In this document: positions 56,606 to 64,000 of the stretch, piece by piece
Numbering within the stretch: the stretch's first letter is position 1
How the letters are laid out: the number at the start of each line of letters is the position of its first letter
Assembly (NCBI GenBank): GCA_014529385.2
Contig: CM043945.1
Coordinates: 229,112-293,111, forward strand
Source of the DNA: Adiantum capillus-veneris
Taxonomy: Eukaryota; Streptophyta; Polypodiopsida; Polypodiales; Pteridaceae
Length of the DNA stretch: 64,000 nucleotides
Direction of reading: 5' to 3'
Notes under the pieces: generated by a model
The model's database searches: none
The model's input: the letters and a program-made list of their open reading frames with translations, nothing else
Told to the model about the DNA's origin: nothing
Translations under genes and position numbers: made by a program

Positions 56606-57187
56606 AAAACTGGTGTTTTTTTCTAGCACCCCACTCCCCCCACCTTTTTTATCTCTCTTCCCCCCCCCCCCCCCCCCCCCATTTTTTTGCAAGAACCGCT
56701 CGCTATGAATTTTTTCTTTCTTTTATAGCTTTTCATCGAAAACTTGTTCGTCTCCTCAAGCTCTTCGGTTTGAGCTCTAGGTTTGCGTCAATCGGAGTTC
56801 GCAGTAGAAAGTTATGTTGTTTTTACTGCAATTGAGCTTGACGCAGCTTTCTTCGTCCTACTTCTTTGTGAAGCGTCCGCGATCATTTTTCTTATTTTGG
56901 CATTAGTTTTTTTGAGAGGATTTAGCTTTTTGCTATTCCTATTGTGGCCATGAATCTTGCGTCTCACGCCACTCTATTTTGAGGACTCTTTTATTATTAA
57001 CGTCTCGTTTACCCTACCGTTTTGGGGTGATGTCTCTCACATCTTTGGACGTTCCTTGAGCATCCTTCTTAAGTTTATTGTTGATAGAACACAGTCCTCA
57101 TATCTTTCTCTTTCTCAATTGCGGCCTTCACCATATATGGTGTGCGAATTCTGCAATCTTATCTTATATGTCTTCTCGCAACAAGAT

Positions 57188-58099
57188 ATGGCTATGGATA
57201 TTCTCGTCAACGGCTTTCCTTCTGGCCAACGTTCTGTTCCTCCTTTCCAAAGTCAAGGATTTCTAGGATGGAAAGCAAAGATGTTGTTAATTCTTCAAGG
57301 CGATGAACTCTCCGATGTTGTTCTTGGAAATCGTGTTTGTCCACCTCAGCCCGTTGATACGGATAATGATAACGTGCTTATCACTGAAGGACCTATATTT
57401 GTAGGTTGGAATGTTGTCTATACAGATTGGCAACGACGTGATAAAGCACCTCATCGGTATATTCTTTCTGCTCTTACTAATTCCCTTTTGCTTGATATAT
57501 ATGAATTGCCTACTTCCCACGACGTATGGAAGTACCTTATTGCAAAATTTCAGAAGAAATCTATTACAGAAATACTTTATTTGAGAGGGTTGCTTAACAA
57601 GTTACAATATGAAGTTTGTACTGCCATGACAGGACATATTGAATCTTTCAAATCTATTATTAATCAACTTGCTGCTGTCGGTGATCCTGTTCCACAAAAG
57701 CAACTGATTACACTTCTCCTTGATACGGTGAAGGACTCTTCTTATGATAACATTGTTACTATTCTCTCTAATAAGGATGGTCTTGATTTCGACCAAGCCT
57801 GCATGTCTTTAATTGAATACTCTCAACGTTAAGACCGTCGTAATGCTGGTCACGATACAGCTAAGATTTCACAAGAGGAGACTGAGTCACAACAGATGGA
57901 ACGTGCTTATTATGCTCGAAGGCGTCCATTTCAACGAGGAAACCGCAGAGGTGGCCATCGCGGTAATATTTTCTCTCGTCTCAAATTTCCTAATAAGCAA
58001 TGTTCTTACTGCAACAGAAATGGCCATACTGAAGATGATTGTTGGGCAGGTCAATATGATGAAGAACACAATGTTACCACAAAACAACCGTTTATCTAG
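57188..58099 (+). pseudogene. Copia gag with CCHC zinc knuckle (one internal stop)
   Basis: Start chosen at MDILVNG-type sequence (57188), usual for copia gag. Contains FLGWKAKMLLILQGDELSDV, YILSALTNSLLLDIYELPTS and DVWKYLIAKFQKKS, the UBN2-type gag core. It stops at TAA 57830. The same frame continues to a basic RRRPFQRGNRRGGHRG stretch and knuckle CSYCNRNGHTEDDC, ending at 58097. A second knuckle-like CEYCGRSDHPTHMC (58124 on) is in the +1 frame, so a frameshift separates it. Confidence 0.85.
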
Positions 58100-58264
58100 A
58101 GACTCTTCTTCTTCTTCTTGTGAATATTGTGGACGATCTGATCATCCCACTCATATGTGCTATAAGCGTCGATTTGACACAAATCGGAATAGAGCATATG
58201 CTACTGAACATCGAAACAACATTGTACAGAAACAAGTTGCGTCCTATGTTCAGTTGCTCCAGAC

Positions 58265-60505
58265 AGAATACTTCATGTACGTGATGGATCACTTTTTATT
58301 GTCGATTCTGGTGCTACAGGAAATATGACATATCAGTCTAAGTGGCTTCATAACTATCATCCACTGCCAGTTCAACGTGTTGTTTATCTTGCTGATGATA
58401 CTACTTGTCAAGTAAAGGGTATTGGAGACCTATATCTTGGCACCTTATCTTCTTCCACTCGAATTTTGCGAGGAGTATTACATGTACCAGATCTTCAATG
58501 TAATCTTCTTTCAGTTGCTAGACTTGTTGATCTTGGTCTATTTGTTGGAATTGATCATACCAAATACCGAATTGAGAAAGATGGACAAACTATAGCCACT
58601 GCTCCTCGAAACGGTAATTTGTTTGAACTCTCTCTCAACGATGCTGTAGCAAATGTTGTCACTGCTCCAGGTGATCATGATTGCAAAGTATGGCATCACC
58701 GTTTTGTTCATGCTGATTTCTCAAAACTCCTTGATCTTCAACGTCGTGATCTTGTTCATGGCATGGATCTTAAAGCCCATCCCCATATGGGAGTTTGTGA
58801 ATTTTGTGCTCTTGGGAAACACAATCGTAAACCCTTTCCTCTTTCAAATACAACTCATTCTCATGACATATTGGATCTTGTTCATACTGATATATGTGGA
58901 CCTCTACCTTCTTCGAGATCACAATATCGCTACTTCATTACTTTCATTGATGATTTCTCAAGGTATACGACTGTATTTCTACTTAGAAAAAAATCTGAAG
59001 CCTTATTTGTTTTCAAACAATTCCACAAGGCTGCGGAACTTCAAACTGGTCGTCGCCTTAAGAAGCTTCGTAGTGACAATGGAGGCAAATATGTTTCTCG
59101 AGAGTTTGTGAGTTACTGTGCTGATAGTGGAATTCATCATGAACACACTATTCCATATTCGCCTCAACAGAACCGTGTTGCTGAACGAAAGAATCGCACT
59201 ATTCTCAATGCTGTAAGATGTATGCTGATTCATTCTGGCTTATCTCGTGTTTTCTGGGCTGAAGCTACTTTGACAACAGTATTTATTCAGAATCATCTTC
59301 CTACTACTGCACCCTCTGGTAAGATACCCATCACAGCATGGACAGGTGACATTCCTTCTGTATCTCATTTTCGAACCTTTGGATGTATTGCTTATATTCA
59401 TGTTCCCAAAGAAACACGAACAAAGCTTGATGCTCCTGGTCTTAAAGTTATTTTTATTGGATATTCTGACACTTCCAAAGGCTACAAATTTTATGACCCT
59501 TCCTCCAAGAAAGTAATTGTGAATCGTGATGCTACTTTTAACGAACAGCTTATGGGAGGCTCATGGTCCATGGATGATTCTGATGATACTAAATCATTGC
59601 TTCAGGCTTTTCCATTTCTTTCAGAAGATGAAACTCTTCCTATAGAGAAACTTTCCTCTTCACAACCATCCATTCCGAATGTTGCCAATGATGATATTGA
59701 TATTTTTGTTGATCTGCCTATTGATTTTGAACATGGCTCATGTCATGTTTATGATGACGATATTGCTGATAATGCTTTTTCTACTTTTGAAGATCCCGTT
59801 ACTTATGATGAAGCTATATCTTCACCACAAAAGGATCAATGGCAAGAGGCTATGGAAGCAATGTATGATTCTCTTATCTCTAAAGGTACATGGATACTAA
59901 CTGAATTACCTCCTGGTCGTACATCTATTAAATGTAAGTGGGTGTATAAGACAAAAGTAATAGGAGATGGATCTTTTGACAAGTTCAAGGCGCGTTTAGT
60001 TGCAAAAGGCTACTCCCAAGTAGCTGGTGTTGATTATCAAGAGACTTTTTCACCAGTTGTTCATATTACAAGTGTTCGAGTTTTATTGGCATTTGCTGTT
60101 CAATTTGATTTAGAAGCTCATCAAATGGATGTGCGAACTGCTTTTCTTAATGGTGACTTGGAAGAGGAAATTTATATGGAACAACCAGAAGGGTTTGTTA
60201 TTCCAGGTAAAGAAGACCTTGTTGCTCAACTCCATAAGGCACTATATGGTCTCAAACAAGCTTCGCGAGCCTGGTATACAAAATTTGACCTTTTTCTCAC
60301 CTCTAAAGGATTCATCTCTTGCTCGTCAGACCCCAACTTATACATAAAACGCCAAGGTAGTAGTTTTGTGATTCTTGCTCTTTATGTGGATGATACCATC
60401 CTTGTTTCCAATGATTTGAGATTTCTTCAGCAAGTGAAAAAGTTATTGTCTTCTGCATTTGATATGGTGGATCTTGGAGAGATTCACTCGTGTCTTGGCA
60501 TTTAA
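58265..60505 (+). pseudogene. Copia protease, integrase and reverse transcriptase
   Basis: Protease active site DSGATGN at 58304-58324 (upstream of the first ATG), then GIGDLYLGTL and LHVPDLQCNLLSV. Integrase has H...H...CEFC zinc binding (WHHRFVHADF, GVCEFCALGKH), then DICGPLP and the DDE core with LRSDNGGKYVS and RVAERKNRTI. RT (from about 59930) has KWVYKTKVIGDGSFDKFKAR, QMDVRTAFLNGDLEEEIYME, KALYGLKQASRAW and the catalytic LYVDDTILVS. It ends at a TAA (60503) where copia proteins usually continue LGIE. About 740 codons are otherwise open, the best-kept coding region in the window. Confidence 0.95.
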
Positions 60506-61376
60506 ATCCAATGGAACTGTACAAAAGGTATTTTATTCCTTCGACAGTCAAAGTTTATTGTAGATACTATTCAAAAATTTGGTATGGAATCTGCACATTC
60601 AGCCAACACACCTTGTCTTGCGAGCTCCACAAAGAACACTTCTTACAATGGCGGTCAACTTGTCACAAATCAACCTTATGCTAACTTGATTGGCTGTCTT
60701 CAGTTTGTTGGCATGAACACTCGTCGTGATATTCTGTTTACTGCTAATTATCTTGGACAACATCTTGCATGTCATTCTCTTAAGCATTGGTCTGCTGCAA
60801 ATTAAGCGTGTATTGAAATACTTGAAAGGCACTACAGATTTTGGTTTAGTCTATCGACGACAACTCACATCGGATTCTATGCAATCTCTTTCTCTTTTGG
60901 GTTACACAGATGCAGACTAGACAAGCTCACAATTATCTATGCAATCTACTAGTGGAAATTGCTTCTTTATAAATGGTTGTCTTGTTTCTTGGGCAAGCAA
61001 GAAACAACATTGTGTTGCAGTTTCTACGACTGAGTCAGAATATGTTGTGGCATCACTTGCAGCTCGTGAGTTGATTTGGCTTCAACAAATGCTGGTTGAT
61101 ATTGGTCACTCTCCTCTTTCTAGCACACCCTTGTGGTGTGACAACCAAAGTGCTATTAGTCTTGCAAAAGACTATGTTCAACATAGTAAGTCAAAGCACA
61201 TTGTTGTCCATTATCATTATGTCAGGTATGAAGTACGCAAAGGAACCATTATGGTTGAACACTGTCCAAGTGACCAGATGATTGCATACATTTTGACCAA
61301 AGGCCTCAACGAGTCACGTTTCATCCTCTTGCACTCGGAGCTTGGAGTTGCTTTGGCCTCACTCTTTCTAGATTAG
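60506..61376 (+). pseudogene. Copia RT end and RNase H
   Basis: Continues in the pol frame after the TAA (QSKFIVDTIQKFGM, then PYANLIGCLQFVGMNTRRDI), shifts by one base near 60803, and after KRVLKYLKGTTDFGLVY and GYTDAD meets a TAG at about 60918. RNase H then runs SWASKKQHCVAVSTTESEYV, WCDNQSAISLAKDYVQHSKS, KHIVVHYHYVR, to a stop at 61376. So one frameshift and two stops lie in this part. Confidence 0.9.
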
Positions 61377-61609
61377 ATTCTTTGCTATTGTAATAGCTTT
61401 GTACATATGACATTGTAATCTTTTAGGTACCATGCACTATGCACACTCCACATTTGCACATTGTGATCTCTAAGTCACTTGAACATTTGTACATAGATGC
61501 ACAATTCACTTTCACATCATCATCGCTGGTTCATATTTTCACATTATATAGGGGCTTGGGTTTTTCCCTTGAACTCCCCAAGGGTTTTTTCATCCAAAGC
61601 TAGAGACCT

Positions 61610-61624
61610 TTGTTTGAGTGGGGG
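61610..61624 (+). promoter_or_regulatory. Copia polypurine tract
   Basis: TTTGAGTGGGGG directly before the 3' LTR. Confidence 0.8.
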
Positions 61625-61767
61625 TGTTGGAGCTATATATGGCTCACTCTATTCAACTTGGTCTCACCTATATATTTGTATCTTGTCCTCAATATGAATC
61701 AGTCTTTGGGAGCGTATATGGTGTGTCTCTTGTCTCGTCTCTCTCTCTTTCTCTCTACATCTCAACA
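61625..61767 (+). repeat. 3' LTR of the Ty1/copia element (143 bp)
   Basis: TGTTGGAGC to CATCTCAACA, matching 47158-47304. Followed by TCCTT. Confidence 0.92.
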
Positions 61768-62102
61768 TCCTTGATGTTGTTGTAGGCCACTGTTGATCGT
61801 TGACATTTGAATTTTGGCTAGGAGCATTGGAAGACTTAGGAATTCAAACCTTTTGAGGACCTTTCTAATTCCTTTGTTGAGCTCTAGGTCTTGTTGAGCT
61901 CTTGAGATCTTCATGCAGGTCTGGTGTAGTTGTAGTTGGCTTGTGGTTGACTAGTAGCCAAATCTTTGTATACCCTGTGTAGAGTCCTTGTCCAAGAGGA
62001 ACATTCTTTGAGATCCGTCTTTGTTCTATATCATCTTGAGAGTTGTGGTTGACTTTAGCATCTTTCAATGTTGTTCTATTGTATGACTGCTTCTTAGGTA
62101 TC

Positions 62103-63080
62103 CTAGGATATTTCTGAGGTTGATACCTTGTGGCATGGGCCTTCTTTCTGGGGAGGGACTTGAGTTACTAATTCGTATGCTCTAACCTGCGATTTTGGTA
62201 CCCATATATGTTTGTTACCTCTATAGTACTCCTGTTCCTTTAAGCTCCAATGTGATGCTATCCATCCCATGTGTTTGTCTTTCTGTGTTGAATTCTTGCC
62301 TTTAATCCAAACTGGATCATTGACTTTGACTAAATTTCTCGAAACAAACACTTGCTTGACTATCTTTTGCTTTCTTGAGTACTTTGGCTGAATTATCTTT
62401 GCTTTTATGGGTGTCTCTTTAAAGGTTTTAGTTGAGTCAGCAGTTGACTTGAAGTTTTGAAAGCCTGACTTGCCTGAAGAAGCTAATCCATGAAGGTTCT
62501 TTGATATAGAGGCATATGCTATCACACCTTCTTTGCTAATCAGTGGAAGTTCCACTTTAGCTTTACCTTTGTCTGCAAGATTTTTCTTCTTTACCTCTGG
62601 TCTTGGGGACATTCTTTGCTCAATAGCTTTCGTGGTTGCTTTTTTCTTTGTTTGATCTACACTTACTATTGTCTGATTTTCTTTAAGCTCTTCTAAAGTT
62701 TTGTTTGATGGAGATGGATTGTCTTCAATAAGATCTGCTTTGATATCAGTCTCTATTTTAACTGTGCTTGAGGACTTTTTGTTGTTGTCCGCGGGTGACC
62801 AGTCTTGATCTTGATTCTTTGATGTCTGTGATGACTCCGTCATGTTTGAATTTTGTATCTCTAACATCTTCTCGGACATTGGCATTCCCATTATGATGTT
62901 GTCTGGTATATCTTTTGCTGTGATCACGTAGAATTGAGCTATGATGATCTGTGAACTTACTTCAATGGTGGTGGAGATGATTCCCCAACATTCTGCTTGT
63001 TTATCTCCAGATATGCTCACAAAGTCAGGAGCATCTTCCAGGTGTGGTTGGCCACATCTTTTCCAAGTGCAAAAAGACAT
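62103..63080 (-). CDS. Retropepsin-like polyprotein fragment (family uncertain)
   Basis: 325 residues open. The start has IISTTIEVSSQIIIAQFYVI followed by DIPDNIIMGMP, matching the second half of a retroelement aspartic protease (hydrophobic strand, then D-x-I-L/I-G). The D-T/S-G part would lie upstream near 63100-63200, in another frame. A long Lys/Ser/Thr-rich linker follows, then a basic block with WIKGKNSTQKD and HMGWIASHWSLKEQEYY near the C-terminus that I do not recognise. It could be part of a gypsy-type pol or a related retroelement. It ends about 335 bp from the copia insertion, so that insertion may have interrupted this element. Confidence 0.4.
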   Translation of the reverse strand: MSFCTWKRCGQPHLEDAPDFVSISGDKQAECWGIISTTIEVSSQIIIAQFYVITAKDIPDNIIMGMPMSEKMLEIQNSNMTESSQTSKNQDQDWSPADNNKKSSSTVKIETDIKADLIEDNPSPSNKTLEELKENQTIVSVDQTKKKATTKAIEQRMSPRPEVKKKNLADKGKAKVELPLISKEGVIAYASISKNLHGLASSGKSGFQNFKSTADSTKTFKETPIKAKIIQPKYSRKQKIVKQVFVSRNLVKVNDPVWIKGKNSTQKDKHMGWIASHWSLKEQEYYRGNKHIWVPKSQVRAYELVTQVPPQKEGPCHKVSTSEIS

Positions 63081-63299
63081 GAGGTTTTTGTCAACTGGAG
63101 ATCTAGCTTTACTTCGCTTGAGAGTTTTTCTTCGTTTTCACCAACAATGTTGCACTTGATTGAACTTGGTTGAACTTTACCTGCATTTCTTTGCTTTGAC
63201 CACCTGCTTCCGTTTTTGTTAGCTCGTTTTGTTATAATACTGCACCTTTTTCTTGCAACTGTTGAGCATTGTGTGCCTGCATTTGAGTAACTTCTGATC

Positions 63300-63843
63300 T
63301 TAGAAGATCCACTGTGCTTTCTGGCAGAATCTATCTCTTCGGAGGAGATTTTGGTGGTGACCTTTGTGTGGAATTTTGGAATTTAGCATTGATTTTGTTA
63401 TTTTTATCACCTGTTCTGGTAGCTTGAGGCTATGCATCATCTTCAGATAGTCCTTGACTTCAGGTTTAGCATCCATAGGGGCTTGTACAAGGTCATGAAC
63501 CTGCTGGGAATCATTTCCATTTGCATCTCGATATGCATATATGAGCTTGGTCTCACAAAATTGCTTGAACACTACGGGATTTGTCGGTTTTTTACTCTGA
63601 CTCGTGGAAATCACTGAAACTTTTGTCCTATTGGCTTGTGCAGATTTTTGGATAAACACTTGGGTTGACTATCTGAACTTCTATCTGCACTTCATCTTTG
63701 AGCTTGCAATACCTAGCTCCACTGAAGTCTGTGAACATCTGGGAGTTTTCTGAATCTGGCTTTACTTTGATCAATAGGATCTTGGCTCCTGTGTTGCTTT
63801 TGTTGTTCATCAAGTATCTATGGCCTTTTGAATATGTATACAA
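63300..63843 (-). pseudogene. Upstream fragments of the same minus-strand retroelement
   Basis: Two overlapping frames (63843-63628 and 63659-63300). The first contains YSKGHRYLMNNKSNTGAKIL, the second DYLKMMHSLKLPEQVIKITK. Neither is recognised. A frameshift connects them, since the end of one and the start of the other overlap (SVYPKICTSQ / FIQKSAQANR). Confidence 0.35.
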
Positions 63844-63993
63844 GACTTTAGCTCTATTGTAGCCATATACTTGTAAAATCTGCTCTGTTGCACTTGTTGT
63901 TCATCAAGTATCTATGGCCTTTTGAATATGTATACAAAACTTTAGCTCTATTGTAGCCATATACTTGTAAAATCTGCTCTGTTGCACTTGTAC
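63807..63993. repeat. Tandem duplication, 94-bp unit
   Basis: TCATCAAGTATCTATGGCC through GCTCTGTTGCACTTGT at 63807-63900 is repeated from 63901 with one base change (CAAGACTTT versus CAAAACTTT). Near-identity means a recent event or an assembly duplication near the window edge. Confidence 0.9.
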
Positions 63994-64000
63994 CTGTGTT

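Larger units (their letters stand above)
47556..56733 (+). mobile_element. Tandem array of three Penelope-like (PLE) units
   Basis: Unit 1 is 5'-truncated (starts in the RT gene at 47556). Unit 2 is the only one with upstream ORFs and the whole RT. Unit 3 has only the RT C-terminal end (from 55921). Each RT end is followed by a C-rich tract, a conserved ~370-bp 3' segment and a hammerhead ribozyme (48962, 54726, 56565). Head-to-tail units with repeated terminal regions (pLTRs) are the known PLE arrangement, and hammerhead ribozymes in pLTRs are an established PLE feature. The right edge is where unit 3 stops matching unit 1, near CTTTTATAGCTTTT. The plus strand is strikingly pyrimidine-rich. 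Confidence 0.85.
47158..61767 (+). mobile_element. Ty1/copia retrotransposon split by a Penelope-like array
   Basis: Two 143-147 bp LTRs, an initiator-Met primer site, a leader (47317-47555 and 56734-57187), gag-pol (57188-61376) and a polypurine tract. The leader is interrupted by about 9.2 kb of Penelope-like sequence. LTR identity of about 97% suggests moderate age. Several stops and frame changes in gag-pol make it non-functional. Confidence 0.9.

Noticed and set aside
47556-56733. Interpretation as a LINE or DIRS element
   Set aside because: No apurinic endonuclease, tyrosine recombinase or zf-RVT. RT motif spacing, repeated terminal regions and hammerheads fit PLE better.

Overview
This window is plant nuclear DNA. 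It carries CACTA DNA transposons with TNP2- and TNPA-type proteins, a captured plant heavy-metal-associated (HMA) exon with an intact splice boundary, chromodomain-type Ty3/gypsy and Ty1/copia retrotransposons primed by initiator tRNA-Met, and long (GA)n tracts. No intact host gene was recognised; almost everything identifiable is a transposable element (TE). Penelope-like retroelements (PLEs) with hammerhead ribozymes are rare in flowering plants, which makes a large non-angiosperm genome (conifer, fern or lycophyte) a reasonable guess. That guess is inference.

Layout. (1) 277-7065 is a near-perfect inverted repeat of about 3.1 kb per arm around an AT microsatellite, ending exactly at a 200-N gap. 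Each arm holds one CACTA terminus (828 and 6515) and a spliced-type gene fragment of unknown identity. (2) 7266-9620 is a minus-strand gypsy remnant with two LTRs of about 340 bp and an orphan hAT-like end inside it. (3) 9621-10570 is a LINE 3' relic. (4) 13949-17415 is a three-LTR, coding-poor element bounded by the 5-bp target-site duplication (TSD) TAAAG. (5) 17421 to about 22600 is a decayed minus-strand gypsy element. (6) About 26841-43440 is a nested stack: a minus-strand gypsy whose 3' LTR is split by a 4,485-bp hAT-like element (28185-32669, TSD ATACCTAG) and whose interior is split by a 6,914-bp CACTA element (33063-39976, TSD TTC). (7) 47158-61767 is a Ty1/copia element with 143-147 bp LTRs, whose leader is split by a tandem array of three partial or full PLE units (47556-56733). 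(8) 61768-64000 holds minus-strand retropepsin-like coding sequence.

The most interesting content is the PLE array. Its reverse transcriptase (RT) has PLE motifs and no GIY-YIG endonuclease can be seen. Each of its three termini carries a compact hammerhead ribozyme. The third copy has a paired change in stem III (ACGCGT to ATGCAT) that keeps the self-complementarity. One copy has lost the core C.

The second is the hAT-like element. It encodes no visible transposase. It carries a degenerate protein-kinase-like gene between two blocks of tandem repeats, with inward-facing TATA boxes placed almost symmetrically from each end.

The third is repeated gene-fragment capture by the CACTA family, with captured pieces bordered by (GA)n/(CT)n microsatellites.

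Relative ages can be read from the nesting: gypsy came before the hAT and CACTA insertions, and copia before the PLE array.
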